A DNA stretch of 64,000 nucleotides from the NCBI RefSeq assembly GCF_032062135.1, contig NC_092864.1, positions 20,327,043 through 20,391,042 on the forward strand. Reading direction: 5' to 3'. Position 1 is the first letter of the stretch. Each line of letters begins with the position of its first letter. This stretch comes from Pyxicephalus adspersus. Taxonomy: Eukaryota > Chordata > Amphibia > Anura > Pyxicephalidae. The notes beneath the pieces are model-generated. The model was not told the DNA's origin and ran no database searches. It saw only the letters and a list, made by a program, of their open reading frames with translations. Position numbers and translations under genes: made by a program. Below, one piece after another: positions 1 through 12,136 of this stretch.

Positions 1-362
1 GATGAATTGATTCAGATGCCTTACGAGTCCTAGCTTTATGATTCTGTTGTTGTGGTATTTATGTTGTGGGGATGTAACTCTGAATTCCACAACAGGTTGG
101 AACCATTGTTGATCTGTGATTCTACCACAATAATGGCTGAGAGAAGCAATTTAATAAATAAAATATCTGTCCCTAGGCCCAAATCACAATAATAATTTAT
201 TTACAGGTAAACCCACATTAGTACCTTTTTTATTTCCAAAATCGTCTTATCAGCAATGATTACTTTTTTATTATTTCACCTGGAGTCTTAAAGAGTACCT
301 AAAATCAAAATTTTCACTTTACATAAAAGGGTAGAAAACCCTGTAATGTAAGGTAAAAATTC

Positions 363-650
363 TTTTTTTTTTTTTTTTTTTTTTTTGGTGCGACGCCCTT
401 TTAAAAAAAAAAAAAATAGGCTAATTGCCTAGAGCTCTGGGGCACATGTCTGAGATGCTCAGACATGTGCAGAAGGAGCCTTTTTGCTCAAAGATCTCGC
501 GCCTGGGTCAGATGACGTAGGATGAAGAACCCAGAAGAGAAGACGAAGATGGCAGCGCCTGGAGTTCGGGCTCCAGGACAGATGCCGAGACGAGGCAGGA
601 CCCGATGCCGGACACCCCCAGAGTGACCGGACTGCCCTGCGGGATTGCAT
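363..650. repeat. CpG-bearing foldback repeat, copy 1
   Basis: Starts in a 25-base T run (362-386), followed by an A run and a body shared with 43232-43512 and 45755-46105. The body shares a segment reading roughly ATCTCGCG, GACGTAGG, AAGAACCC and then AAGAAGATGG-like sequence with the copy at 45.8 kb. It contains short inverted repeats and retains CpGs. I read it as a non-autonomous foldback or MITE-like family of amphibian type. Boundaries are approximate and the superfamily is unknown. The overlapping open frames have no protein-like character. Confidence 0.55.
442..470. repeat. Perfect palindrome, 13-base arms with 3-base loop
   Basis: GCACATGTCTGAG, ATG, CTCAGACATGTGC: both arms are fully complementary. 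It lies within the foldback repeat. The copy at 43.3 kb has a weaker version (TGTGCGTGCCC opposite a GGACATGCGCA segment). Confidence 0.85.
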
Positions 651-2147
651 TTGAAACCAACATGAATGAGAGACACCAGAGGATGAATCTCCGAACAGCA
701 AAGGAGTTTAAGAAACAAATCAAGTCCGTATTCTTGCCTATGTATGACAACACCAGCGGCCCTTCTGCCTTCCTTGGATAACATGCTTTGTTATCCTCCG
801 AGGGGAAGGAAAACAACCAGTGACAGAATAAACCTCTCTAGAGCACTTGACATGCACTGAAATCTCTTTGTAGTAATTACCTGCTGCCGATGAAGAGAAA
901 GTCTTGTTACATGTAGGGAGGAGGGGAACCACCTTATCTATCCCTTGTACGGTTTATAAAGACAACCACTGTATCCCATTTTTCCTGCCAATTCTGGTGT
1001 TATGGATAATTAGTTATAAAAAGTTACTAACATGTTTCAAATAATGAAGCTGATTAGTGGTGTAGCAGGATAACATTTGTCTCTTGTTCTGACAATCTTT
1101 TCCTAATATTTTCACTAATACTTGTTTGCATGTTTAATGAATATATACTTAGCCACTTCAGAGATTTGCTAGAAATAAACAGTACAACCACAGATATTAA
1201 ACCCAATGTATGTAAATTGGGACCACAAACATTACGTAAATTTGGTCAATGAGTGACATTTGGGAAAGGTAGAGCCCAAAAACAAAGGTTCTCTACAGTA
1301 AATGAAATAGAATTTGGTTATTCTACCTTCTGACATAACAAACGGAGACCAGTATATGGACATGAACCTTAGTGATTAGACAGTTTTTGAGAATCAGAAC
1401 CATACATGGCACTAGACCCAGTTCATTGCTTCAGCAAAAGTGTCACTCTTCACCTTTACAGAGATGTACATTTATTGTCCTTAAAGCCAAATATGAAAAA
1501 ACATTCTCAAAGAAATCATGTTGATTAGTGTATACCACAAGTATTACTTTTGGATCAGGGAGTTATAGGAACCTTTCAGTAAATATATTTGTATAGTTGA
1601 TGACCATCTGCCCCCTTATGTAGATAACATGCTTTGTACGGTTATGTATAGTGTATCCTGTAGTGATATCTGAATGCTATCCACTGTTCTACATATTTAG
1701 GTATCACATGGTCGCACCTGATTGGATTAGCTGAATCATGAGATGAGAGTAAATGTGCTGTAGTATAGTGTGCAAGCATCTACAGCCCATAAAACAGATA
1801 TTATAGCTTTCACTTTGCTTTTACACAATGTTTGTATTCACTGGTATTAGAATCTACCTCACAAACCTATGAGGACCGGATGTCTAAAAGGCAATAGAGA
1901 GCCTCTCTGTTATACACACTCAGTGTTTTTCACAATAGCCACTGACATAGTCCCCACCCGCTGAATATTGAAGCCCACTTGCCTGAGGTGTGTTTCATGA
2001 CCGAGATCGACCCACCAGCCTACCTCTGGTGTGGTGACCCCAGGGGCTACACACCTTGTATCAAAGAGTATAGTGGTCACTAGGATTACAAACCCATCAC
2101 GTCCCTGGATTATGATATTAATCCCCAGGCAACAGACCATAATATAT

Positions 2148-2148
<1 letters not shown>
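651..2148. other. No recognisable feature
   Basis: AT-rich unique-looking sequence. Only short chance open frames are present, and I saw no splice-bounded exon, RNA gene or familiar repeat. Confidence 0.5.
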
Positions 2149-2181
<33 letters not shown>

Positions 2182-2203
2182 ATATATATATATATATATA
2201 TAC
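2149..2203. repeat. Compound (CA)n(TA)n microsatellite
   Basis: About 15 CA units run directly into about 11 TA units. Open frames across it, giving poly-Thr-His or poly-Val-Cys, are artefacts of the repeat. Confidence 0.95.
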
Positions 2204-3204
2204 ACAATGTATTCTATGGCATAATAATGAATATGTTGCACAGTAACGGGGGGGGCAGCACATTTATTATGACAAATAATTGTCAATAGGATACATTTTC
2301 CGCTGCAGTTAAAGTATTTACGATTTGCATTTTCCATTTTTTTGTTAATGTAATAGGTTATCTGCTTGAGATTTGGGATCAGTTGGACAGAATCCAGATT
2401 GAGAAATTTTTTATCATCTGCATATTTCTACTTAAACAACTTGTGCAGCATTGCACCCCCCAGCAAAAATGTACAATGTTTAAATGTATTATTTTTAGGT
2501 TAATTGGTCCATACTGATATTCTAAGGTCCCCTTTTAAATGTCATAAATAATTTATGTGCTAATATACAATTTACATGTGATAAAGAGAAGACAAAACTT
2601 TCTGTGGAATATTCAGAAAGCTGTTTACCCAGAAAGGTACAGATCCTGGACTAGGCTACACACATAATGTGAAAATGCAAGAGCTAATTCCATACTCAAA
2701 TAACCACTGTTATGGTGACAAGTTCTTCCAAACTCTGCAGCAAGTCAAGCAGAAATACCCCATTTCCAACCGCTCGTCCTAGCATTCTTCTAAATCAGTT
2801 CACCATGGCACCGCTTGAAATCTGTCCTGTGAGATAAGGTTTAAATCCTGCTTGCTACAAAGTTTATTAAAAATTAAAATGCGGCGATGGGTGAAAACGC
2901 CTTCATTACCTAAAACCATGGCAATAAAAGGCAAAATAAAACCATCATTTAAAGACGGAGAAAAGTCTGGCTGGCCTGTCCACCGATTACAGCCAGCTAC
3001 AGATTTAACAATTATTTCCATAGAGAAAGCAGACATTATGAGATATAAATATCACAGCAGTCAGATTACAAGCTCTTTGGGACAGACAAATATTCATGTT
3101 GTTCTTAAACCTCGTAAGCAATACGGAATAAACCAACTTTAATATCTCATTGCTCCAGGGAAATTTTATTAAAAAGATCTATTACATATACAGCAATGAG
3201 TTTA
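2204..3204. other. No recognisable feature
   Basis: Unique-looking AT-rich sequence. The 96-codon plus-strand frame at 2852-3142 has no recognisable domain and no supporting splice signals. Confidence 0.45.
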
Positions 3205-3364
3205 AGGGCCTGTTTAGAGAACTGTGCTGCCGCAATGAACGTCATATGTGTCATATGTGTTGGGTCAATGTAATCCCATTCATTTTTGCAATTTTAAATC
3301 ATTCTGTGTTAGGGTGATTGCATTGCATGCACCTCAAAAGACCGGAGAAATGTGAAAAGGCCCC
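3205..3364. mobile_element. Possible Harbinger-type MITE
   Basis: AGGGCCTGTTTAGA at the left and GTGAAAAGGCCC at the right form an imperfect inverted repeat of the GGGCC-start type seen in PIF/Harbinger MITEs. The interior has a small direct repeat (two units of GTCATATGT). No convincing 3-base target duplication was found, so this is tentative. Confidence 0.3.
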
Positions 3365-3427
3365 AGCAAACAATTCTTTTCTGTTTTTTTTTTTTTTTTC
3401 TCAGTTGAGGTCTACTTTAACCACATA

Positions 3428-3917
3428 CAGGTGCTCCCCGGGTTAGTACATTTGACATACAGACGACTCCTAGATATTAACAGGACTTCCCTGCTCCCTC
3501 GTGTGAAGAGCGGAGGCTTGATGGGGGAGGGTGGCGGTTTGCAGGACTTGCAGAAGAAATCTTTTGCTAAAACACAGCTGAGGTTGTGGGTGATCTTAAG
3601 GACTAGGCTCTTTCTGCAGCCTCTTGCAACTCTTTAATGACCAAGACAAACTCTGCAGTTGTTTCTTTTTGCATATCAAAGTCCAGCTTGCTCCAGAAGT
3701 TATTAAATGTCTAGGCTCCATAAAGTTTTTTTTTGTGATTAACTCACAGTGAGGATTTTATACAATAACTGACACCTCAAAGCCTACAAATTTGTTGAGA
3801 CAAACATCTGTCCTAATTACACTTATTAAAATAATGTACCTGTTCTGACATGCATACAAATTCAACTTAAGAACAAACCCATAGTCCCTATCTCGTATGC
3901 AACCCGGGGACTACCTA
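3428..3917 (+). mobile_element. TA-flanked MITE family, copy A (490 bp)
   Basis: The ends read CAGGTGCTCCCCGGGTTA and, inverted, CAACCCGGGGACTACCTA. TA dinucleotides lie immediately outside. The body is shared with 48225-48687, 58151-58642 (inverted) and 61370-61785. The TA target and CAG ends fit the Tc1/mariner superfamily, perhaps a pogo/Tigger-derived MITE. No transposase coding capacity is present; the 68-codon frame inside it is not conserved between copies. Confidence 0.8.
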
Positions 3918-4048
3918 TATTCGATGGAGAAAACTAGCAATCAATAAAACTATGGTGGATGAACAATGTTCACTTCTATGTGGCCCACAAGGTTTGATCT
4001 TGTGACATCTGTTACTGACAATAAGGGAATATGTAGGAATTTAAAGAC

Positions 4049-4350
4049 CAGTGTCTGTCAATCAGGGATCCTCCAAAGGTTGCAAAGGGTTCTTTGAGCA
4101 ATGAGCAATTTGTGGCTCTCAGGTAAGTTTAGGCGACACCAAGTCATCATCTATCTAGCCATCTGTTAAGGTGACATTTCTATCCACTAGCCACCAATGT
4201 AAGAGACATTGAGACATTCTTCCCACTGACCACCGCACTAATGTACTGAGAACTGTGGATATAGTAATTATAAAAGGGGTTCCCTGAAGACCCGAAAGTT
4301 TTTTCAAGGGTTCCCACATGGAAAAAGGTAAAAATAAAAAAAAAAAAAGG
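4049..4350 (+). mobile_element. hAT-like non-autonomous repeat, copy 1
   Basis: Begins CAGTGTCTGTCAATCAGGGA, close to the CAGTG..TCTCAACC..GGG start of many hAT elements. The body (TTGAGCAATGAGCAATTTG, then GACATTCTTCCCACTGACCA) is shared in inverse orientation with 29037-29264 and partly with 39534-39655. The right end runs into an A-rich tract and is imprecise. Confidence 0.65.
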
Positions 4351-6769
4351 CTGTAGATTATGTACATTCTACCAATGCTCCCTGATTTTGATTTATTTTG
4401 TTTTAAGGCCTTTCACAAAAAGTACAAAGCTTTGACATTCACCATTAAAACCTTTCAAGTTGATGTCCCAAATGATCAAAAATTCTTTTGAGAAATCCAA
4501 AGTTAAGATACCATTCTGTACGATAGATCTGCATTTTTTCTGACAGCAGAATAGGCAAAGGAAACCATTCACAAAACTGCAGAGATCTCCTGATACAAAC
4601 TAAAAGAAAATATAAAGGGAAATGCAGGCATTCCTACTTAATATTTGTTCAGTCTTGCAGGTTATTTCAATCTTGCGGGTTACTAAGGACAAAAGAATTA
4701 ACTGTGCTGGGCACTATAGTATTCAGCCAGTCATGAAAAAAATCCATAGATGATGTAATTATTTATTTTGTTCCCCCCAATCAGTCCAACAAGAAAACAC
4801 AAATCTTCTTAGATAGTCTCGTCACAGATGAAAAACATCCAATTTAAAATGATGAGCAACCAGTACATTTACTTAATTCTATTAATTTAAAAATCACAAT
4901 TTAAACAGATAATTTACTACACTGGCAAGCATAGCAATACTGAACATCTCATTAAAACACGATTAACGTGGGAAAACATAAGGGAAGAAAATGTCTATGT
5001 ATGATAGACTAATCTTGCCTGAATACTGGAAAATATCCTTACTCAGACACCACTATCAGCCCTATACCATTATTGGGGGGGGAAAAAAAGTAATGGGTTG
5101 CCCATGGCAACCCCATTTCAGTTGTTTCTAACAATAACTATAAAAGTAGCTAATGAAAACAAAAACAAATCTTTTCATATATGTTTTACTCAATGCCCCA
5201 TTGTGATGTTAAAATGCCTAATATTTATCAAAATGATAGTTCTGCCAACTCAGGCATGGTATTACTGAAATTAACTATAAAACAAACTCTAACCTTCCCT
5301 ATTTGTCTCTGATACACAGTGTTTCAGCCAATTAAATGTCAGAGTTTAGCTTTTAATTTTTTTCTTCTTCTCATCCAGTCAAAGGGAGGCCATGCATGGT
5401 CTCGGGTCTAAACATTTTTTGAGAACTCTAGCATCAAGACGCACTGCCCTTCAAACTGCCAAGAACATTATCCGCATGGTACATATATTCCTTCAATTTT
5501 CAATATTGAAGAAAACTTGATTGAAACTTGCTTGTAAGTAACTTCCTCAACAAGTTAGTATTTTCACTGTAGGACAGTGAAAATTAAAATCGTATCAGAA
5601 ATTTAAAAATCAAAAAATTAAAATCGTTTTAACACTTCTATTGATCTTTATCACAGCACGATTCCTTGCAGCATTCTCGGTTAAACTTAGAACTATAGTC
5701 TACTGTATGACAATCTAAACAATTACCTAACCTAGTTACTTTATCATGCACAAACCTTTCAGTGTGAAGCAGGAGCAGATGAAGTGCTGCCAATCCGGAA
5801 AGCAGTTAGCAGGACTAGGAGCGGCCAGGTACCAAGACTATGAAACAACTGTGACAATACTGATAGTCACACTCCTACATGAGAGTGGCAACTCTGCTCT
5901 GAACTAAGGAACAGTGATGCATGGTTGCCACCCCAACATAGGAAGCTATATTAGTTGGACATGTTGGACTCAACAGATTTTTGAGAAGCATCAAAGAGGA
6001 AGTAAATAAAAACCAAGCACAGGTGCACTTAGTATTTGGCACTGCAGGAAATGTGTTTAATGGGGAGAGGGTTCTGTTCCACTTATTTAGGTAGAATATA
6101 CATAGGATTTATTCAAGAAAAATATCTCTACTTATCAGTAAAATTTACATTTATTTATATTCTCATTCATTCTATACTAAGCAATCAAAATTCTGAGAAC
6201 ACACGCATTAAATTAGAAAGTATGTATGTATTTTAATCATTAGGTCACACACATATAACATATACCATGAAAATGTACACATACTTTCCAGCAAAATGAA
6301 CGTTATCAATTAGATTTTCATTCAAGATAACAAGAACAAAATTCTCCTAACCTAGAGTGGATATTTCTTTGGTAAAGAGATGCTTGTGATTCGACTGGGA
6401 CTGACATTAGGAGCTACATTCAAATTGGGGCACCACCTTCCAAAAATATCCCCCTCAGTTCCCCGGTGTCCAACAGTCCATCAGTCACAGCTACCTGACA
6501 AACGTTGTGACAGTCAATACACGTCACTAATAGTTGGCCTTATGTATGCCTTTACGGATTAAAAGTTCCACAGTACAGTTCCTCTTTAAACTACTAGCTC
6601 TGGCTACATATTTTGCTTAAAAAATTTAGTTTATTTTAGGTTTAAATTAAAAATCCCTCTGTTGGCAACACAGGATGAACCTTTCTTGGCATAGTGAAAT
6701 ATGTTGAAGTATAACAAAGATGAATTGCTGGTGACCCGCTTCAATAGGCAGGAGAGAAGATAACATAAG
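4351..6769. other. No recognisable feature
   Basis: AT-rich sequence with scattered short open frames. The 6036-6236 frame is low-complexity and unsupported. No repeat family was recognised by eye. Confidence 0.45.
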
Positions 6770-7200
6770 AACGATATCATTAATTACAGAATGCTGGCAA
6801 GGAAGCTGCAGGGTGTCATTCTGAATCTATCAGTAAGAGAAAGTCACCAGGTCAGCGCAGAGCATACAACATGCAGTTGTTGGGAGAGTTTTGAGGTTCC
6901 ATTTTCAGCTCCTACACGCTACTGAAAAAGGTGATGGAATTCAATCAGGCAGTGCTCAGCACATTTCACATCGTTCCCACAAAACACACTGTCATATTCG
7001 GCTGATGGATGGAAACGTCTGACAGGCTGTCCAGCACACCTACCATTATATGCTACAGAATCCTGATAAGTATCAACAGCAAGAAATTGGATCCAACACT
7101 ACTACAATTAAGGCTTGACAAGGCAGCTTCCCCCTCAGCAGGTCCATTACCCCCCCAACATATGACAATCAGAAGGGCAGCTCAGAGGACACACCACAAT
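6770..7200. other. Candidate conserved non-coding element
   Basis: Repeat-free, moderately GC-balanced sequence that contrasts with its AT-rich flanks. Many short words resemble factor sites, such as TAATTACAG and GGTCAGCGCAGAG. There is no coding frame with splice sites. This is a by-eye impression only. Confidence 0.22.
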
Positions 7201-8388
7201 TGAGCACTGCTTCTAAAGTTGAAAAGAACTTTGTTGAAGGTAATAAGTGAACCTGTGGAAACGGACTGCGGGAAGAAAAAAGAACTGTGTGCTGTAAAAG
7301 AATAAAGAGAAGACAAAGATAAAAGACTGCCAGGCAAATGTAGTAGAAATGTGTAGAGTGGAAGAAAAAAAATAGTCTGTCCACGTTCAATGCTTTGAGC
7401 GAAAAGTCTAAATTTACTTTACTCACATCTCCATTGAAGACATTTCTATGTGCATTTGTTCATTAAATTACTGCTAAATATATAATGTACTTTTTCCTTT
7501 TCACTGTTCTTCTGTTTCTTGCCTTTTTCCCCCCACAAACACCATCCTGTCATTGTGGGTGATCTGCATATAAAAAAAGCTTCTAGTCCAAACAGATCAG
7601 TAAGTCCTCACTTAGAACTCATGGAATTAGCCTTTAGCCACCAATTTATATTGAGACCTGCTCTGAAAGTTTTTAACTGATTTACAATTGTGGGAAACAA
7701 AAGTTTTTCATACTAAGTACAGCAGCTCCCAGTCTTAGAAAAGAAGCAGGACATATGTATACAACATAAAACACCAGAATCAATGAAATCTGTTCTTATA
7801 GAAAAATAAATTAAATCAAACGTCCTAAGCCGTTTTAAAATAATTATACTACAGACTATTAGCTCCCAGAGATTTTTTTTTCTATTCAACATAAAAAAAA
7901 AAAAAAAAACGTAACAGTTAAAGAAAAAGAACCTAAAACCGTAGATACAAAAAAGTGAGTTATGACACAACACTGCTTTTTGCAGTTGTTAAATACAGAA
8001 CAAAATGTACAAACATAAAACTAAACAATACAACCTAACATTTGTTATATTGCCTTTTTTTCTGCCTATTACATCAGATTACCAGGTATGTTAAAACCTT
8101 CATAAAAGAATCACATATATACTTCTAAGGACAAGCTATGAACTGTCGTGCAGTTCACACTAGGGTAGCAGCACCTTCGGGAAACTGTCTGCATCTTACT
8201 ACCTGTAAACTAAAGTCACGCAGCTTTTCAAGGTCACCAAGCACCCTCTAGGGCCTTTAGGTTGCTAGGATAGAGTGCAGAGTAACCTTTCTCAAACTCT
8301 AGATCATGTGAGTAATGAAGTGACAACATGAATTCGCTCACCACAACAAACATAAAAGAAGGATTTACTAATTTTAGGGATACAAACG

Positions 8389-8389
<1 letters not shown>
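7201..8389. other. No recognisable feature
   Basis: AT-rich sequence with short homopolymers (T runs near 7867, A runs near 7892). Nothing further could be supported. Confidence 0.45.
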
Positions 8390-8452
<63 letters not shown>

Positions 8453-8480
8453 ATTATTATTATATATTATTATATATATT
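8390..8480. repeat. (TA)n and (TTA)n microsatellite
   Basis: About 29 TA units followed by TTA units and mixed AT sequence. A second short TA tract lies at 9049-9061, on the other side of the Tigger-like MITE. Confidence 0.95.
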
Positions 8481-8510
8481 TGCATTTTGATATATAAATA
8501 TACACACACA

Positions 8511-9048
8511 CAGTGGTACCTCAGTATAAGTCCGCTTTGGAATAAGTCCAACTTGGTATAAGTCTTGTTTGGACACGGAAAATTTTTGCTTGGTATACAA
8601 CCTTTTTGCTAGAACTTGTATGGGTCAAAATGAGTCATAACACCGCAGGCTACCCTTATTTACCTTTCTCGAGACAAGGCCACAAACATGAGCGTCAGTA
8701 GGCCAGTTGTTACCATTCAGTGAACAACCCGCGCTATAACTCTCTGTGAATTACAGAACATCTCCTACTCCCTTCTCAGCACAATCCTAGTAGGCACTCG
8801 AAGGCAAGGTAACTGTAGTTATATTTTCATTTATTTTATCTAAGTGCTTTTGTAGTTATGTATTTTAGTATTAGGCAGTGTTTAGGTTATTTTATACAGC
8901 CCCATCAATGTATAATATGCCAATAACAAAAGGATTTTTTTCATGGTAACGGATTAATCATTTTCCTTTTATTTCTTATAGGAAAAATTTGTTTGGTATA
9001 AGTCCAAGGATCTGGAACGGATTAAGGACTTATACCAAGGTACCACTG
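8511..9048. mobile_element. Tigger/pogo-like MITE (538 bp)
   Basis: Terminal inverted repeats of about 23 bases begin CAGTGGTACCTCAGTATAAG at the left; the right end is CTTATACCAAGGTACCACTG. A subterminal segment (CTGGAACGGATTAAGGACT) resembles the TTAATCCGTTCC block seen in Tigger-type elements. TA follows the right end. It is non-autonomous: no transposase frame is present. Confidence 0.85.
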
Positions 9049-9061
9049 TATATATATATAT

Positions 9062-9720
9062 TTCTCCAATAAGGTATCTTTCTGCATAGAGTAGGAATCA
9101 CTGGAAGAGATTTGCTGTGACAAGAACAAGGGAAATTAATTACCTTTGTGTTATTAATATAACCTGCTCTCACCCTGACAATATGACATTCTGAAACGTT
9201 TCCTGGATTTCAGTGCTGGTCACATCCTGAATTTGTCATACTGCAGGCAAAGGTATTCTTCTTTTTATTCTATGCTAACATTCTACTTAATGGTTAACAG
9301 CAATTATCTAGTTATACTTTACAGTCTACCAGCAACAACTACAGTTTGTCAGAAAGCTAATGATTATCAAAATACCATACTGAAAACACTGGATGCTGTA
9401 CTTGATTTATCAAAATGTTTGAAAAGACCGATACACCATGTTTGCTGCCTATTTTCATTCTGTGAGCTTGCATACTGTTTCAACATTACTCAAGCAGATG
9501 TAGCATAGTTAAACAATTGCTAGATGCATTACATTTACTCATCTGCACCTTGTAAAAGGAAATAATTAATATTTCTCATTTCAGCAATCAAATCTTTGCA
9601 TTCTTGCAAATAGGTACAGATGTCGCTGGTATCGGACAATTCCAGGTGTACTGGATACTATGTCCAACTGGACTCCATGGTACTTTCTGCTTTTTCTGTG
9701 TCTTGAACTGATACTGCTTC
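9062..9720. other. No recognisable feature
   Basis: The 91-codon frame at 9233-9508 has no recognisable domain. The sequence is otherwise unremarkable up to the LINE target site. Confidence 0.4.
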
Positions 9721-9735
9721 AAACAGGAAAATCCA
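9721..9735. repeat. Target-site duplication, left copy
   Basis: AAACAGGAAAATCCA, identical to 11938-11952. Together they bracket the LINE insertion exactly. Confidence 0.95.
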
Positions 9736-11480
9736 ATTGAACCGTTGGCGATAGCCCTACGTGCAGATGCTAATATTCAGGGTATTAAGTGTGGCCAAAC
9801 TGAACACAAATGTGCACTCTTTGCTGACGATATTCTTATGTTCATTACTTCTCCAATTACAACCCTGCCTAACTTGATGAGAATTCTAGATGAATTTGCG
9901 TTAAGTTCTGGCCTGACGGTTAATAAATCCAAATCTCAGGCTCTTAATATAAATCTCCCCACTGAAATGTTGTCGGCGATCCAAGGGAATTTTGATTTTA
10001 TTTGGCATAAAGACTCCATTCAATATCTGGGTATCCAGTTGACCCCTACATACAATAGCCTTTATAGATGTAATTATGGTCCGCTGCTTAAGAAAGTGTA
10101 TGCAGACATCCAGAGGTGGTCTTTGTCCCCCCCGTCGTGGCTGGGACGGATTGCGGCTGTTAAAATGAATTTACTTCCCAGACTGCTCAACTTATTTCGT
10201 ACGCTCCCGGTCCCGGTACCTATGATAGAGATTATACTTCTCCAATCTAGATTATTACAATTTATATGGGCAGGGAAGAAAGCCAGGTTTCATAAAGATA
10301 CACTGCTAGCTCCCAAACGCATGGGAGGTTTAGGAGTCCCACACCTGAAATATTACTATGTAGCAGCACAAGTGGCACAGTTTTCATTAAGTTCCCTGCA
10401 GGGCGCGAAGCCCCAATGGGTTGAATTGGAGAACCAAGATAGTTTTTTGGGAGCCATAGATTCGCTCATGTGGCGGAAAAAAAACAATAGAGGGCATGTG
10501 AACTGCCCAGCTCTCTCTCATTCTATCCGGGTATGGGACAAATTCAGTCCCCACTCAAAGCTTGCCTCTACTCATAAGCCTTTGACTCCCCTATGGAATA
10601 ATCCGGATTTTCCGCCGGGTCTGAGCCAGGCGAACTTCCAGTGGTGGATCTCTAAAGGTTTTAGACGAATTAGAGACTTGATAGATGTTCCGGCAGTATT
10701 TACATGGGAACACCTGTCCACCCAATTTGACATCCCTGCCTCAGAATATTTTCACTATCGCCAACTGCAGTCCTTTATTAATCGGACAATTAGAGATGCT
10801 CCAAGACCCATGCGCTCCTCGCCGTTCGAAAGTACTTGCTCCTCTATAGCTACTACAAAAGGACAAATCTCTGTTATCTACTCGGTCTTAATTAACCAAA
10901 GTAAAAAACTGAGATATATGAGGGAATGGGAGAGAGAATTGGGTATCACTTGGGATTTGGAGGAATGGCAGGATAGGATCTATGCTCTCTCCAAAATATC
11001 TCTCAACGCTGCAGTGGTGGAGGCAAACTACAAAGTAGCCCTTAGGTGGTATCTTACACCGACTAAACTAGCAAAGATGTTTCCTTCAGCCTCTCCTTTA
11101 TGTTTCAGAGGATGTGGGGACAGGGGATCCATGACACATATCTGGTGGACTTGTCCGGTGGCCAAGAAGTTTTGGGAGAATGTATTTACATTAATCTCAA
11201 GAATAGTAAAGCAGGAGATTAACAGCTCGGTGGAAGCCGCCCTGTTTAACAAATTTGATACCATTCAACCGAAACCCCTCCAGAAATTGATTAGATTGAT
11301 ACTAGTAGCAAGTAAAATTGCATTAGCTAAAGCATGAAGTCCCCCACGATTCCCATGGACCCCATAATATCCAAGTTGAATTGGATCATGGTGAATGATA
11401 GACTTACACACACATTAAAGAATTCTCTTGACAAATTTGAGGATATCTGGGAGCCCTGGATCTCCTTTAATAACCTATAG
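9736..11480 (+). pseudogene. L1-like ORF2 C-terminal fragment (reverse transcriptase to Cys-rich tail)
   Basis: An ORF2-type polyprotein normally supplies endonuclease and reverse transcriptase for LINE retrotransposition. Here the endonuclease and N-terminal RT are lost by 5' truncation and the frame starts inside RT. Counting from the Leu codon at 9745, the catalytic motif FADD is at residues 26-29. It is followed by the thumb-side motifs GLTVNKSKS and YLGIQLT. Near the C-terminus GCGDRGSMTHIWWTCP matches the Cys/His-rich segment typical of L1 ORF2 proteins. The first 533 codons are open, to a TGA at 11335-11337. Changing frame by one base at this point gives another 47 open codons to TAG at 11478-11480, with L1-like tail composition. 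A one-base loss in an ancestral TGG is the simplest reading. There is no start codon or promoter of its own, so no functional product is expected. Confidence 0.93.
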
Positions 11481-11937
11481 CTCTTGTTTTTGGGGAAACT
11501 ATCCTGGAACATGGGACTTAAATATTTTGCTCTTGTACTTCCTCTACCCCCCCTCCCCCTTTCCTGATGTGTTTCTCTTGTTCTCTTAGTGTCCCTCCCC
11601 TTCTGCCCTTTTGTGTCCTCCTCCTTGTATGTTATATGTTTAGAGTTATGGTCCAGGTATGGGAAGTAAAGTGGCAATGTTCATCGGTGTATAATTCATG
11701 CTTATGACCTTGCTTGGAATAACAAACCCTATTTTCTACGATATAAAATGTTATGGATATCACTCCAGGTAGGGCCTGATATCAGGTTCTATTTATAGCG
11801 AATGTTGCCTATATAGCTCTATTTTAGATGATGTTTTACCTGCTCATACTTTGGACTTATTTGGTTTTTGATTATGTCTTATTCGTGTTACTTTTCTTCT
11901 TGTTGTCCCAAAAATCTTAATAAAAATATTGAAATAC
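9736..11937 (+). mobile_element. 5'-truncated L1/Tx1-like LINE with 15-base target duplication
   Basis: A 2202-base insertion carrying the C-terminal part of an L1-type ORF2 and a 3' untranslated region of about 460 bases. It ends AATAAAAATATTGAAATAC. The perfect 15-base duplication on both sides and the missing 5' half are the usual result of target-primed reverse transcription. The open frame has a single disruption near its end, so the copy looks fairly young. It is on the plus strand, opposite to the coiled-coil exon at 26.1 kb. Confidence 0.95.
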
Positions 11938-11952
11938 AAACAGGAAAATCCA
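11938..11952. repeat. Target-site duplication, right copy
   Basis: AAACAGGAAAATCCA, identical to 9721-9735. Confidence 0.95.
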
Positions 11953-12091
11953 GAGCACAATAGGGGACAAAATATCTGACCCACCAGGTAGTGTCCGTAA
12001 TATAGGCATCTGTAGTCCTTTGAAAACATGACAATTTTACTGATCACTCAGCAAAAACACGTAAACAAGTATTTATGTAAAACTCCAAATA

Positions 12092-12095
<4 letters not shown>

Positions 12096-12133
<38 letters not shown>
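12096..12133. repeat. (TA)n microsatellite
   Basis: About 19 TA units. Confidence 0.95.

Positions 12134-12136
<3 letters not shown>

Noticed and set aside
3238..3262. Short direct repeat that could be the start of a satellite or CRISPR-like array
   Set aside because: Only two units; a simple local duplication.
3431..3637. 68-codon frame recurring in part at 58434-58625
   Set aside because: Both lie in copies of the same MITE; the frame is not kept in copies B and D.
8234..8561. Poly Ile-Tyr frames on both strands
   Set aside because: Translation of the TA microsatellite.
9233..9508. 91-codon frame just upstream of the LINE
   Set aside because: Lies outside the target duplication, has no similarity to ORF2 and no splice signals.
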